64,000 bases of DNA from Fen-183 sp036504335 (GCA_036504335.1 DASXVJ010000024.1:12010-76009); one strand, 5' to 3'. Positions 17,005 through 26,003 are shown, numbered from the stretch's first letter. Numbers and translations are program-made. Notes: generated from the letters alone by a model not told the origin.

Positions 17005-17649
17005 GTGAGCGTTTCCGCCCTCCTCCTCGCCGCCGGCGCCTCCACGCGCTTCGGCTCGCCGAAGATGCTCGCCCCCGTGCCGCCCGAAGGGCGGCCCATG
17101 CTCTCCCACGTGATCGACACGTGGCGGGGCGCGGGCTTCGCGGAGATCGTGGTCGTTCTCGGCTCCGGGGCGCGGGAGATTCGGGAGAGGACCGAAAATG
17201 ATCTTCTTAGAATGAGTAAGGGGGAGACGCCCGTGCGCTGGGTCGAGAACCCCGCGTGGGAGTCCGGCATGTTCTCGTCCGTGCAGTGCGGCCTCGCCGC
17301 GCTGCGGGACTCTCTCTCGACGCACGTCGCCCTCGCTCCAGCCGATATTCCCTTTCTGAGAGTTCCTTCTCTTCGAACCCTTCTCTCGGCGACGAACTTG
17401 CCGGAAGCCGACTCCCGCACGCTTCTCGTCCCCGTCTGCGGCCTGCGCCGCGGGCACCCGCTCCTGATTCCGGCGTACCTCGTCGCGCGCGTCCTCTCCT
17501 GGCCGCCCGACGACCGGCTGAACCGTCTCTTCGCGGAGCCGGACGTGAAGGTCCTGCATCTCGAAGGATTTGACGAGACGATCCTTCTCGACGTGGACCG
17601 GCCCGCCGACCTGGCGGTCGCCGCGGCTCCCGCCGGGGCTCGCGCGTGA
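17005..17649 (+). CDS. MocA-like molybdenum cofactor nucleotidyltransferase
   Basis: A 214-residue NTP transferase of the MobA/MocA fold. It begins SALLLAAGASTRFGSPKML (GT-A nucleotide-binding loop), then APADIPFL. In the XDH family, MocA adds CMP to molybdopterin; the operon context supports that. It starts with GTG and is coupled to xdhC through GTGA. One clear and one weak copy of the AT-rich motif lie inside (at 17200 and about 17350). Confidence 0.82.
   Translation: MSVSALLLAAGASTRFGSPKMLAPVPPEGRPMLSHVIDTWRGAGFAEIVVVLGSGAREIRERTENDLLRMSKGETPVRWVENPAWESGMFSSVQCGLAALRDSLSTHVALAPADIPFLRVPSLRTLLSATNLPEADSRTLLVPVCGLRRGHPLLIPAYLVARVLSWPPDDRLNRLFAEPDVKVLHLEGFDETILLDVDRPADLAVAAAPAGARA
17200..17226 (+). 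repeat. Dispersed AT-rich motif in the mocA-like gene
   Basis: Contains GATCTTCTTAGAATGAGTAA, encoding D-L-L-R-M-S-K. The same ATGAGTAAG string forms the rsmE start in the copy at 20202. Confidence 0.55.
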
Positions 17650-18428
17650 GCACGAAGATCTTTCTCGACCTCCCGGCGATCCTCGCCGAGCACGGCCGCG
17701 CCGCGCTCGCAACCGTCGTCTCCGCGACGGGCTCCACGCCCCGCGAGGCCACCGCCCGGATGCTCGTCCTGCCCGGCGGCGCGACGCGCGGCACGATCGG
17801 CGGCGGGAAGTTCGAGTCGCTCGTCATCGAGGACGCGCGGAAGCTGCTCGACGGCCGCGGCCTCCCGTTCACGAAGAGATACGACTTCCGGCCCGAGGGC
17901 CCCGGCACGTTCGGCGCCGTGTGCGGCGGGACGGCGACGGTCCTTCTCGAGCTGCTCGAACACGCGCCGCGGCTGCTCGTCGTGGGCGCCGGCCACTGCG
18001 GGCGCGCGCTCGCTCGCATGGCGTCGTTCGCGGGCTGGGCCGTGGCCGTCGCGGACGAAAGGCCCGAACAGCTCGATCCCGCCGAGTTTCCCGAGGGCGC
18101 CGACCTCGTGCAGGTGAGGGACGACTACTCCGATCTCCCGCTGCCCGGGCCGGAGGACTCCGTCGCGCTCGTCTCCCGCGGCCACGTGACGGACGGCCGC
18201 GCCTTCCGCCGGCTGCGCGGCGTCCCCGTCGCCTATCTCGGGATGATGGGGAGCAACGCGAAGAAGAAGGCGCTCTTCGACGAGCTCCGCCGGGAAGGCT
18301 GGGGCGAGGACGAGCTCGCGAGGGCGCACAGCCCGATCGGCCTCGCCATCGGGGCCGAGTCGCCGGAGGAGATCGCGGTCGCGATCGTCGCCGAGCTCGT
18401 CAAGGTCCGGCGCGGACGCGGCGCCTGA
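17646..18428 (+). CDS. xdhC: XdhC/CoxI-family molybdenum cofactor insertion protein
   Basis: XdhC proteins bind and sulfurate the molybdenum cofactor and load it into the large subunit. The 260 residues include VVSATGSTPREATARM, GTIGGGKFE and, in the C-terminal Rossmann part, VVGAGHCGRALA and YLGMMGSNAKK. It starts with GTG overlapping the previous stop. It ends the operon, four bases before convergent ilvE. Confidence 0.88.
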   Translation: MSTKIFLDLPAILAEHGRAALATVVSATGSTPREATARMLVLPGGATRGTIGGGKFESLVIEDARKLLDGRGLPFTKRYDFRPEGPGTFGAVCGGTATVLLELLEHAPRLLVVGAGHCGRALARMASFAGWAVAVADERPEQLDPAEFPEGADLVQVRDDYSDLPLPGPEDSVALVSRGHVTDGRAFRRLRGVPVAYLGMMGSNAKKKALFDELRREGWGEDELARAHSPIGLAIGAESPEEIAVAIVAELVKVRRGRGA

Positions 18429-18432
18429 ATTC

Positions 18433-19377
18433 TCAGCGGCCGGCCGGAACCCCCGCGTAGACCGGCGTGAGCCAGCCGTAGCGGTCCTCGACCCGCCCCT
18501 CGACGATGTCGAAGAACGACTTCTGGATCGCCTCCGTCATCGGCCCGCGCAGCCCGTTCCCGACGGGGATCCGGTCCACGGAGCGGATCGGAGTGATCTC
18601 GGCCGCGGTGCCCGTGAAGAACATCTCGTCGGCCGCGTAGATCATCTCGCGCGGAATCGTCTTCTCTTCCATCTGGAAACCGAGCTCGCGCGACAGCTGG
18701 ATGACGGAAAGCCGCGTGATGCCCGGCAGCGTCGAGGCCGAGAGCGGCGGCGTGTAGAGGCGGCCTTTCCAGACGAGGAAGAGGTTCTCGCCCGAGCCCT
18801 CGGAGATGCGCCCGTTGTGGTCCAGGGCGATCCCCTCGTGGTACCCGTTCGTGATCGCCTCCATCTTGATGAGCTGGCTGTTCGCGTAGTTCGCCGTCGC
18901 CTTGGCCATCGCGGGCATCGTGTTCGGCGCGATGCGCATCCACGACGAGCAGCACACGTCGACACCCTTCTCGAGCGCCTCCGCGCCCAGGTACTTGCCC
19001 CACTCGTAGCAGCCGATGGCGACGTCGACGGGGTTCGGGAACGGGTTGACGCCGAGAGAGCCGTAGCCGCGGTAGACGAGCGGCCGGATGTAACAGGCCG
19101 GGAACCCGTTCGCGCGGACGACCTCGAGGGTCGCCTCGCGCAGCTGCTCGAGGGTGTACGGGATCGTCATCCGGTAGATCTTGGCGGACCAGAAGAGGCG
19201 GTCGAGATGGTCGTCGAGCCGCAGGATCGCGGGGCCGCGCGCCGTGTTGTAGCAGCGCTCGCCTTCGAAGACGCCGGAGCCGTAATGGAGCGCGTGCGTG
19301 AAGACGTGGATTTTCGCGTCCGCGAAATCCACAAGCTTCCCGTTCATCCAGATCTTCTTGACGTTTTCGAAGCTCAT
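18433..19377 (-). CDS. ilvE: Branched-chain amino acid aminotransferase
   Basis: PLP class IV aminotransferase that makes or degrades Leu, Ile and Val. It has HYGSGVFEGERCY near the N-terminus, the Lys region KATANYANSQLIKMEA and the phosphate-binding SEGSGENLFLV block. Length (314) is typical. The C-terminal half ends with FDIVEGRVEDRYGWL, common to this group. Confidence 0.93.
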   Translation of the reverse strand: MSFENVKKIWMNGKLVDFADAKIHVFTHALHYGSGVFEGERCYNTARGPAILRLDDHLDRLFWSAKIYRMTIPYTLEQLREATLEVVRANGFPACYIRPLVYRGYGSLGVNPFPNPVDVAIGCYEWGKYLGAEALEKGVDVCCSSWMRIAPNTMPAMAKATANYANSQLIKMEAITNGYHEGIALDHNGRISEGSGENLFLVWKGRLYTPPLSASTLPGITRLSVIQLSRELGFQMEEKTIPREMIYAADEMFFTGTAAEITPIRSVDRIPVGNGLRGPMTEAIQKSFFDIVEGRVEDRYGWLTPVYAGVPAGR

Positions 19378-19431
19378 TCCGGCCTCCGGGCCGAGATCCT
19401 AACCGAAAGCGTCGAAGATTCGGGCGCTCGA

Positions 19432-20214
19432 TCAGCCCCGGTCGACCAACCGGGCGAGAGCGACGACCACGGCCGTCTCGAGGCGGAGGATGCGGGGGCC
19501 GAGAGAGAAGAAAAGAGAAGAATTTTCTTCGAATAGTGAGATCTCGGGCGGCGCGAAGCCACCCTCGGGGCCGATCGCGGCGACGGCGGCCCCGGGGAAC
19601 GGTCCGGCAAGCGGCGCGCTTCCGGCGTCTGCGACCAGCACTTTCTCCCCTCTTACCCTTCTAAGAAAATCCCCGGTGCTCCTCGGACCGTCCACGAAGG
19701 GCACGACCGTGCGGTCGCACTGTTTCGTCGCCTCCTCGGCGATCCGCACGAGCCGCGGGATCCGCTTCGCGAGAGCCGCGACGTGCGCGCGCTGGGATCG
19801 CTCGGCGTCGAGGAGGACGAAGCCGGCCGCGCCGCACTCGGTGCCCTTCTCGATCGCCCACTCCACGCGCGCCGGCTCCGCACACGCGAGCGCGACGACG
19901 ACGCGGTTCGCGGGCTCGCCGGGGAGGGAAGAAAAGGAAGAGGAAGAAGAAGAAACGGAAGAAGAGAAGATTCTCTTAGAAAGTAAGAGGGCGATGGCGG
20001 AGCCGCCGCTCACGAGCACCGCCGCGGCCCGGGCGCCCTTCCCGTCGAGAGCGACGACTTCGTCGCCGTCCCTCAGGCGCCTCGAGCGCACGTGCGCTCT
20101 CTCTTCCACCCTCAAAGAAATCTTCTGGTGCTCTTCGGGCTTCGCAAGGTGGGCCGCCAGATCCGGCACGAGCACGCGCGGCGGGCGCGAGGGGGCGGAG
20201 TCCTTCTTACTCAT
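19432..20214 (-). CDS. rsmE: 16S rRNA (uracil1498-N3)-methyltransferase
   Basis: RsmE methylates U1498 of 16S rRNA. The SPOUT signatures AAIGPEGGF and RILRLETAVV are near the C-terminus of 260 residues. Four AT-rich motif copies lie inside, and a Ser/Phe low-complexity stretch (RIFSSSVSSSSSSFSS) comes from a purine-rich run at 19921-19991. The ATG itself sits in another copy at 20202. It overlaps prmA by 8 bases, a common gene pair. Confidence 0.9.
   Translation of the reverse strand: MSKKDSAPSRPPRVLVPDLAAHLAKPEEHQKISLRVEERAHVRSRRLRDGDEVVALDGKGARAAAVLVSGGSAIALLLSKRIFSSSVSSSSSSFSSLPGEPANRVVVALACAEPARVEWAIEKGTECGAAGFVLLDAERSQRAHVAALAKRIPRLVRIAEEATKQCDRTVVPFVDGPRSTGDFLRRVRGEKVLVADAGSAPLAGPFPGAAVAAIGPEGGFAPPEISLFEENSSLFFSLGPRILRLETAVVVALARLVDRG
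19517..19543 (+). repeat. Dispersed AT-rich motif in rsmE, copy 1
   Basis: Contains GAATTTTCTTCGAATAGTGA. Encodes L-F-E-E-N-S-S on the minus strand. Confidence 0.55.
19647..19676 (-). repeat. Dispersed AT-rich motif in rsmE, copy 2
   Basis: The minus strand reads GATTTTCTTAGAAGGGTAAG. It encodes D-F-L-R-R-V-R, a different reading frame from the PrmA copy, which gives D-F-L-E-G-L from nearly the same bases. Confidence 0.65.
19961..19991 (+). repeat. Dispersed AT-rich motif in rsmE, copy 3
   Basis: Contains TCTCTTAGAAAGTAAGAGGG after a GAAGA purine run. The minus strand encodes L-L-L-S-K-R-I-F-S-S, nearly the same peptide as in the TlpA-like copy at 42501. Confidence 0.65.
20101..20130 (-). 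repeat. Dispersed AT-rich motif in rsmE, copy 4
   Basis: The minus strand reads AGAAGATTTCTTTGAGGGTG. Encodes Q-K-I-S-L-R-V. Confidence 0.5.
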
Positions 20215-20226
20215 TCGAAGAAATCC
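20202..20226 (-). repeat. Dispersed AT-rich motif spanning the prmA stop and rsmE start
   Basis: The minus strand reads GGATTTCTTCGAATGAGTAA. It holds the last prmA codons (I-S-S-N-E), its stop TAA and the ATG of rsmE (M-S-K-K). See the finding on this junction. Confidence 0.6.
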
Positions 20227-21058
20227 AGCCTGTCCCGAGCCACTCGTTCTCCCGGAGGGAGCGGACCCGCCGGAAGCCCTCTTTCCGAAGCAGAATTTCC
20301 CACTCCCCTTCCCTCTCGACGAGCTGCCCGGAGCAGAGGAGCCTTCCGCCAGGAGCCAGGTGCGCGCGCAGCGCGGGGAGAAGCGGCGCCGTCTCTTCGT
20401 GGATCATGTTCGCGGCGATCACGTCGAAGCGGGCGCCCTTCGCGAGCGCCTCGAGAGGGCCCGCGAACGCGGCGACGCGCGGGACGCCGTTCGCGAGCGC
20501 CTTTTCGCGCGTCGCGAACGCGGCCTCGCGGTCGAGGTCGAACGCGACGACGCGCGCGGCGCCTTCGAGCGCCGCCACGAACGCGAGCGTCCCGGTTCCG
20601 CAGCCCACGTCGAGGACGCGCGCGCCGGAGAGGTCCTCGGCGAGAAGGAGCCGCACCGCGAGGCGCGTGGATTCGTGCGAGCCCGTGCCGAACGCGCGGA
20701 CGGCGGGAAGGAACAGTCGGCGGACGCCGGGAGGCGCGGGCGTTGCGAGATCGCCGTCGTGAGGATCGAAGAGATAGCGGTCGACGAGTACGGATCTCCT
20801 CAATGCCGCCGATGCGCTCACCCAATCGGCGAATTCTTCTTTGAAAGTAGGAAGACCGGGAGCGCCGAGCGCGGCGAGGGCGGCGAGCGCGTCCTCGACG
20901 TCCGCGTCGGCCACCCAGATCCTGAGCCCGCCGCCTGGGGCCGCCGCAGACGAAAACTCCAGGCCCCCTAACCCTTCTAAGAAATCTTCGTGCTCCTCGA
21001 ACCTGGCGGCGAGCGCCGCCGGCACTTCGATCCGGACGGCGTGAGAGCTACGTCCCAA
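20207..21058 (-). CDS. prmA: Ribosomal protein L11 methyltransferase
   Basis: PrmA trimethylates L11. SAM motif I is VLDVGCGTGTLAF, and NMIHEETAPLL corresponds to the family NIxxxxL-type motif. At 283 residues it is near the usual 290. The AT-rich motif occurs near the N-terminus (D-F-L-E-G-L), near residue 70 and at the stop. It overlaps dnaJ upstream (11 bp) and rsmE downstream (8 bp). Confidence 0.9.
   Translation of the reverse strand: MGRSSHAVRIEVPAALAARFEEHEDFLEGLGGLEFSSAAAPGGGLRIWVADADVEDALAALAALGAPGLPTFKEEFADWVSASAALRRSVLVDRYLFDPHDGDLATPAPPGVRRLFLPAVRAFGTGSHESTRLAVRLLLAEDLSGARVLDVGCGTGTLAFVAALEGAARVVAFDLDREAAFATREKALANGVPRVAAFAGPLEALAKGARFDVIAANMIHEETAPLLPALRAHLAPGGRLLCSGQLVEREGEWEILLRKEGFRRVRSLRENEWLGTGWISSNE
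20831..20854 (+). repeat. Dispersed AT-rich motif in prmA
   Basis: Contains GAATTCTTCTTTGAAAGTAG. Encodes T-F-K-E-E-F on the minus strand. A weaker member of the family. Confidence 0.4.
20964..20990 (-). repeat. Dispersed AT-rich motif near the PrmA N-terminus
   Basis: The minus strand reads GAAGATTTCTTAGAAGGGTT, one of the cleanest copies. Encodes E-D-F-L-E-G-L. Confidence 0.65.
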
Positions 21059-22169
21059 GGAACTCCTTGAGCCTCTCGAAGAATCCCTTCTCGTCCTTCG
21101 TCGGCGCGCCGGCTTCGCCGTCGAACGCGGCCGCGAGCTTCTCGACGGCTTCCTTCTGCGCGTGCGTCATCTTCTTCGGCACGCGGATCGTGATCAGCAC
21201 GTGCTGGTCGCCCTTGCCGCGGCCGTCGAGCCGCGGGATGCCCTTGCCCTTGAGCGTGAAGACGCGCCCCGCCGCCGCGCCGGCCGGCAGGTCGAACGTC
21301 GCGTCGCCGTGGAGCGTCGGCACCTTCATCGACCCGCCCATCGCCGCGAGGTGAAACGGGACGGCCCACGCGAGGATGACGTCGCTGCCGTCGCGCCGGA
21401 AGATCTCGTGCGGCGCCACGGAGACGAGGACGTACAGGTCGCCGGGGCGCCCGCCGGGACGGGGCGAGTTGCCCTCCGCCGTGAGGCGCAGCCGCGCCCC
21501 GTCGTCGACGCCGGCCGGGATGCCGATCGTGAGCGTGCGCGACTTCCTGACCCGGCCCTCGCCCCTGCATTCGGGGCAGGCGTCCTTCACCTTCTCCCCC
21601 GAGCCCGAGCACTCGGGGCACGGGCGGGCGACGGCGAAGAAGCCCTGGCGGAACTGGACGCGGCCCTGGCCGCGGCAGGTCGGGCAGGTCGTCGCGGACG
21701 CCCCGCCCTTACCGCCGCGCCCGCGGCAGGCCTCGCACGCCTCGAACCGCTGGAGCGGGACGGAGATCTCGGCGCCGAACGCGGCGTCCTCGAACGGGAT
21801 CGTGACGTCGGCCTTGAGGTCTTCCCCGTTGCGCCGGACGGCGCGCGAGGATTCGCCTCCGAAGCCGAAGAAGTCGCCGAGGATGTCGGCGAAGTCCACG
21901 AACTGGGTCGGGTCGAAGCCCGGGCCGCCGCCGGCTCCCCGCACGCCCTCGGGGCCGAAGCGGTCGAAGCGCGCGCGCTTGTCCGGGTCGGAGAGGACGG
22001 AATAGGCCTCGGCGGCCGCCTTGAAGCGCTCCTCCGAGGCGGCGTCGCCCGGGTTCTTGTCCGGGTGGTGCCGGAGGGCGGCCTTGCGGTACGCGGCCTT
22101 GATCTCGTCGGCCGACGCGTCGCGGCCGACGCCCAGCACTTCGTAGTAGTCGCGGGTGGACGTGCTCAC
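21048..22169 (-). CDS. dnaJ: Chaperone protein DnaJ
   Basis: Hsp40 co-chaperone stimulating DnaK. It has a J domain with HPDKNPGD, a G/F-rich stretch, four zinc-finger repeats (CEACRGRG, CPTCRGQG, CPECSGSG, CPECRGEG) and a C-terminal substrate domain in 373 residues. GTG or ATG start is at the conserved RDYYEVLGV. It lies 23 bp downstream of dnaK. Confidence 0.95.
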   Translation of the reverse strand: MSTSTRDYYEVLGVGRDASADEIKAAYRKAALRHHPDKNPGDAASEERFKAAAEAYSVLSDPDKRARFDRFGPEGVRGAGGGPGFDPTQFVDFADILGDFFGFGGESSRAVRRNGEDLKADVTIPFEDAAFGAEISVPLQRFEACEACRGRGGKGGASATTCPTCRGQGRVQFRQGFFAVARPCPECSGSGEKVKDACPECRGEGRVRKSRTLTIGIPAGVDDGARLRLTAEGNSPRPGGRPGDLYVLVSVAPHEIFRRDGSDVILAWAVPFHLAAMGGSMKVPTLHGDATFDLPAGAAAGRVFTLKGKGIPRLDGRGKGDQHVLITIRVPKKMTHAQKEAVEKLAAAFDGEAGAPTKDEKGFFERLKEFLGT

Positions 22170-22192
22170 GGACGGATCCTACGGGACGGCGA

Positions 22193-24058
22193 TCAGGCCG
22201 GCTTCTCGGCGTTCTTGTCCGAATCGCCGCCGCCGCGGCGCTCCTTGGACTCCGGCTTGTACAGCATGGCCTGCGTGAGGATGCGCGAGACGCCCTTCAT
22301 GTCGATCATGGCGTCGTCGATCGGCCCGCGCTCGTCGCCCGTCAAGACCTCCCGGGCGTTCGCGAGCGTGCGTTCGACGCGGTCCTTCTCGTCCGGCTGG
22401 AGGAGGTTTCCGAACTCCCGGAAGATCCGGTCGTTCGCGGCGATCATGCCCTCGAGCTTGTTCTTGAGCTGGCGGATCTCCTTGCGCTTGGAGTCCGCCG
22501 CCTTGTTCGAGGCCGCCTCCTCGATGATCTTCTCGATCTCGGTCTGCGAGAGGCCGCCGGCCGGGTTGATCTGAAGGCCCTGAGCCTTGCCGGTCGCGAG
22601 GTCCTTCGCGGAGACGTTGACGATGCCCGACGAGTCGATCGCGAACGTGACCTCGATCTGGGGCACGCCCTTGGCCGAGGCCGGGATGCCGACGAGCTGG
22701 AACTTGCCGAGAGACTTGTTCTCCTTGGCGATGTCGCGCTCGCCCTGCAGAACGTGAATCTCGACCGTCGTCTGGTTGTCGGCGACCGTCGTGAAGATCT
22801 GCGTGTTCTTCGTCGGGATCGTCGAGTTGCGCTCGATGAGCTTGACGAAGATGCCGCCGTGCGTCTCGAGTCCGAGCGAGAGCGGCGTGACGTCGAGAAG
22901 GACGAGGTCCTTGATGTCGCCGCGCAGGATGCCCGCCTGGATCGCCGCGCCGACGGCGACGACCTCGTCGGGGTTGATCGAGCGGTTCGGGGGCTTCCCG
23001 AAGATCGTCTCGACCATCTGCTGGACCTTCGGCGTGCGCGTCTGGCCGCCGACGAGAAGGACCGTGTCCACCTGGTCCGGCGAGAGACCGGCGGCCTCGA
23101 GCGCGTTCTTGCAGGGACCTTCCGTCCGCGCGATGAGGTCGGCGGCGAGCGCCTCGAACGTGTCGCGCGTGAGGAGCTTGTTGATGTGCTTCGGGCCCGA
23201 CGCGTCCGACGCGATGAACGGGAGCGCCACCATCGTCTCGAGAGCGGAGGAGAGCTCGCACTTGGCCTTCTCGGCGGCCTCCTTGAGGCGCTGGAGGGCG
23301 AGCCGGTCCTGCCGGAGGTCGATTCCGCTCGATTGCAGGAACTCGGCGAGGAGCCAGTCCATGATCGCGCGGTCGAAGTCCTCCCCGCCCAGGAACGTGT
23401 CGCCCGACGTCGAGAGAACTTCGAACATCCCGTTGTCGATCCGGAGGATCGAGATGTCGAACGTGCCGCCGCCGAGGTCGTAGACGGCGATCGTCTCCTG
23501 CTTCCGGTTCTTCTCGAGCCCGTAGGCGAGCGCCGCGGCGGTCGGCTCGTTGATGATGCGGAGGACCTCGAGGCCGGCGATCCGGCCCGCGTCGCGCGTG
23601 GCCTGCCGCTGCGAGTCGTCGAAATACGCCGGGACCGTGATGATCGCTTCCTTGATCTCCTCGCCGAGCGCTTCCTCGCAGAAATCCTTGATCTCGCGCA
23701 GGACGAACGCCGCGATCTCCTCCGGCGAGTAGTCCCGGTCCCGGACGCGGATCTTCACGTCGCTGTTCGTCGCTTCGACGAGCGTGTACGAAAGGTGCTC
23801 TCGGGCGTGCTTGACCTCGGCGTCCGTCCACTTGCGGCCGATGAGGCGCTTGACGGCGTAGATCGTCTGCGTCGGATTCGTAATCGCCTGGCGCTTCGCG
23901 ATCTGCCCGACGAGGCGCTCGCCGTCCTCCGTGAAGCCGACGATGGACGGCGTCGTGCGCGCGCCCTCACGGTTGGGAACGACCTGGGGCGAGCCCACCT
24001 CCACCACGGCGACGCAGGAGTTCGTGGTGCCGAGGTCGATCCCGAGTACCTTAGCCAA
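22193..24058 (-). CDS. dnaK: Chaperone protein DnaK
   Basis: Hsp70 ATPase of 621 residues. It begins KVLGIDLGTTNSCVAV, includes AVYDLGGGTFDISIL and INEPTAAALAYG, and ends in a charged tail (KNAEKPA) rather than the EEVD form. The ATG overlaps grpE by 8 bases, giving grpE-dnaK-dnaJ in one operon. Confidence 0.97.
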   Translation of the reverse strand: MAKVLGIDLGTTNSCVAVVEVGSPQVVPNREGARTTPSIVGFTEDGERLVGQIAKRQAITNPTQTIYAVKRLIGRKWTDAEVKHAREHLSYTLVEATNSDVKIRVRDRDYSPEEIAAFVLREIKDFCEEALGEEIKEAIITVPAYFDDSQRQATRDAGRIAGLEVLRIINEPTAAALAYGLEKNRKQETIAVYDLGGGTFDISILRIDNGMFEVLSTSGDTFLGGEDFDRAIMDWLLAEFLQSSGIDLRQDRLALQRLKEAAEKAKCELSSALETMVALPFIASDASGPKHINKLLTRDTFEALAADLIARTEGPCKNALEAAGLSPDQVDTVLLVGGQTRTPKVQQMVETIFGKPPNRSINPDEVVAVGAAIQAGILRGDIKDLVLLDVTPLSLGLETHGGIFVKLIERNSTIPTKNTQIFTTVADNQTTVEIHVLQGERDIAKENKSLGKFQLVGIPASAKGVPQIEVTFAIDSSGIVNVSAKDLATGKAQGLQINPAGGLSQTEIEKIIEEAASNKAADSKRKEIRQLKNKLEGMIAANDRIFREFGNLLQPDEKDRVERTLANAREVLTGDERGPIDDAMIDMKGVSRILTQAMLYKPESKERRGGGDSDKNAEKPA

Positions 24059-24839
24059 GAGCGGCCTCCTTCGCGGTCCCGTTCTCCCTGCCGGGCGCTC
24101 CTGCGACCTTGACGCGCGCGGGCCTCAGGAGGCGTTCGTTCAGCAAGTAACCCCGCTGGAACACCTCGAGGACGGTGCCCGGGGCCGTGTCGGTCGTTTC
24201 TTCCCTCACGACGGCTTCGTGGACGTTCGGGTCGAACGGCAGGCCGAGCGCCGGCACCTCGACGAGGCCGTACTTGCGCAGGGACTCGCCGAGCTGGCGG
24301 GCGATCATGTCGATGCCCGCCTGGAAGTCCTCGCTCGACGCGTCGCCGCGGTGCGCGAGCGCGCGCTCGAAGTTGTCGAGGACGCCGAGCAGGTCGTGGA
24401 ACGTGTCGGCGAGGGCGAACTTGAAGTAGTCCGCCTTGTCCTTCTCGGTGCGGCGCTTGAGGTTGTCGAAGTCCGCCGACTTGCGCAGGAGCGCCTCGCG
24501 CAGGCGGCCGGTCTCTTCCTCGGCGCGGATCGCGCGCTCCTTCATGCCCTCGAGCTCGTCGTGGGCGCGGCGCGCGCGGTCGATCGCGGCCTTCAGCTCG
24601 ACCTCGATCGTCGCCATCCGAGGATCCGGCTGCGGCGGCTGCGGCACCGGCGGCGCAGGCTCGGGAGGCGCCTCCGGGGCGCGGGTCGCCGCGGACTCGT
24701 CGAGCTTCTGACGATGGCGCTCCTCGACCGCTTCGATGGCGCGCTCGGCTTCCTCGAGAGCCTTCGCCACGGCGTCGCGGCTCTCGGTTTCGAGGAAGAT
24801 GATCCCGTCGTCCTCGTCGCGCCTCTTGCGTCCGGTCAC
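24051..24839 (-). CDS. grpE: Nucleotide exchange factor GrpE
   Basis: DnaK exchange factor. The core, with LLRKSADFDNLKRRTEKDK and the C-terminal FDPNVHEAV and VLEVFQRGYLLNERLLRPA, is complete. At 262 residues it is longer than typical (about 200), owing to an N-terminal charged extension with a Pro/Ala stretch (PEPAPPVPQPPQP) before the coiled coil. The start overlaps hrcA by four bases. Confidence 0.93.
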   Translation of the reverse strand: MTGRKRRDEDDGIIFLETESRDAVAKALEEAERAIEAVEERHRQKLDESAATRAPEAPPEPAPPVPQPPQPDPRMATIEVELKAAIDRARRAHDELEGMKERAIRAEEETGRLREALLRKSADFDNLKRRTEKDKADYFKFALADTFHDLLGVLDNFERALAHRGDASSEDFQAGIDMIARQLGESLRKYGLVEVPALGLPFDPNVHEAVVREETTDTAPGTVLEVFQRGYLLNERLLRPARVKVAGAPGRENGTAKEAALG

Positions 24840-25894
24840 GCGGCGCCCTCCGTGAGCCGGTGGCTCACGTAGCGGCCGAGCTCCTCGACGAGAGGCACGA
24901 CGCGTTCGTACTCCATCCGCCGCGGGCCGACGACGCCGAGCGCTCCGAGGACGCGGCCGCCCTTGCGGTAGGGCGCCGTGACCACGGCCGTCTGCGTCTC
25001 GTCGGTGAAGACGCTGTCCGAGCCGATCACGACGCGGGCCCCGGCGAAAGACAGGCAGTCCGTCAGGAGATTCACGAGCCGGGCTTTCTCCTCGAACGCG
25101 CGGAACATCCGCCTGAGCGCTTCGACGTCGCCCCGGAACTCGGGCTTCTCGAGCAGCGACTCGGTGCCGTCGACGAAGACGGCGTCGCCCTCGGGGCGGC
25201 CTTCCGCGAACGCGCGCCGCCCGAGCTCGAGGGTGCGGGCGAGCGCGTGGTCCATCCGGAGCTTCTCCTCGGCGAGAGCGTCGAGCAGGAGGGCCCGGAT
25301 CTCGTCGAGCGTCTTGCCCGCGTAGTCCACCGTCAGGCGGCGCGAGATCGAGTCGAGCTCGGCCTGGGCGAAGTCGTCGCGCGTCTCGATCAGGCGGCTC
25401 TCGACGAGGCCGGCGTCGGAAACTTCGGCCACGAGGATCCGCCGCTCGGTGAGGCGCGTGAAATGGACCGAATCGAGGACGAAGCGCGCGGACGCGGGCG
25501 CCGCCACGACTCCGACCTCTCCCGTGAGCCGGAAGAGGACGCGGGACGTCGCCTGGAAGAAGCGGTCCGTCTCGAAGGGCTCGGGGGCCAGCTCCTCGGC
25601 GATCCGGGCGCGCTCCTGCGCGCTCGGAAGGCGCGTCGTCATGAGCTCCCGCACGAACGCGCGGTAGCCGAGGTCCGTCGGGACGCGCCCGGCCGAGACG
25701 TGAGGGTGCGTGAGGAATCCGAGGTCCTCGAGATCGGCCATCGCGTTGCGCAGCGAGGCCGACGAGAGGCCGAACTTCCCGCCCTTCGTGAGCTGGCGCG
25801 AGGACACCGGGACCGCGCTTTCGATGTACGCGACGATCACCGACGCGAGCACCTCGCGGGATCGGCCGTCCAACCCCTTGAATTCACTAATCAT
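24836..25894 (-). CDS. hrcA: Heat-inducible transcription repressor HrcA
   Basis: HrcA normally represses class I heat-shock operons at CIRCE. The 352 residues include the N-terminal winged helix (SREVLASVIVAYIESAVPVSSRQL) and the HrcA GAF-like core. The ATG at 25894 starts MISEFKGLD, the family N-terminus; a longer frame upstream has no homology-like sequence and is rejected. It heads the hrcA-grpE-dnaK-dnaJ operon. No CIRCE sequence is visible upstream. Confidence 0.9.
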   Translation of the reverse strand: MISEFKGLDGRSREVLASVIVAYIESAVPVSSRQLTKGGKFGLSSASLRNAMADLEDLGFLTHPHVSAGRVPTDLGYRAFVRELMTTRLPSAQERARIAEELAPEPFETDRFFQATSRVLFRLTGEVGVVAAPASARFVLDSVHFTRLTERRILVAEVSDAGLVESRLIETRDDFAQAELDSISRRLTVDYAGKTLDEIRALLLDALAEEKLRMDHALARTLELGRRAFAEGRPEGDAVFVDGTESLLEKPEFRGDVEALRRMFRAFEEKARLVNLLTDCLSFAGARVVIGSDSVFTDETQTAVVTAPYRKGGRVLGALGVVGPRRMEYERVVPLVEELGRYVSHRLTEGAA

Positions 25895-25974
25895 GTGCAG
25901 CGAGTTGCGCCTCCGAAAACGCCCACAGGCTCCGAGAACCGTGCGCATGAATGATAACAAACGAGCAAGCCCTC

Positions 25975-26003
25975 CACCGGGGCGCCGTGCGCCCCGTTTC
26001 AAG
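25975..26003 (-). promoter_or_regulatory. Possible sigma-32-like promoter before hrcA
   Basis: On the minus strand, CTTGAA (25998-26003) and CCCCGGTG (25975-25982) are 15 bp apart, resembling the heat-shock pattern CTTGAA-N13-15-CCCCATNT with an imperfect -10. It sits 80 bp before hrcA. The region is GC-rich, so chance is a real alternative. Confidence 0.3.
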
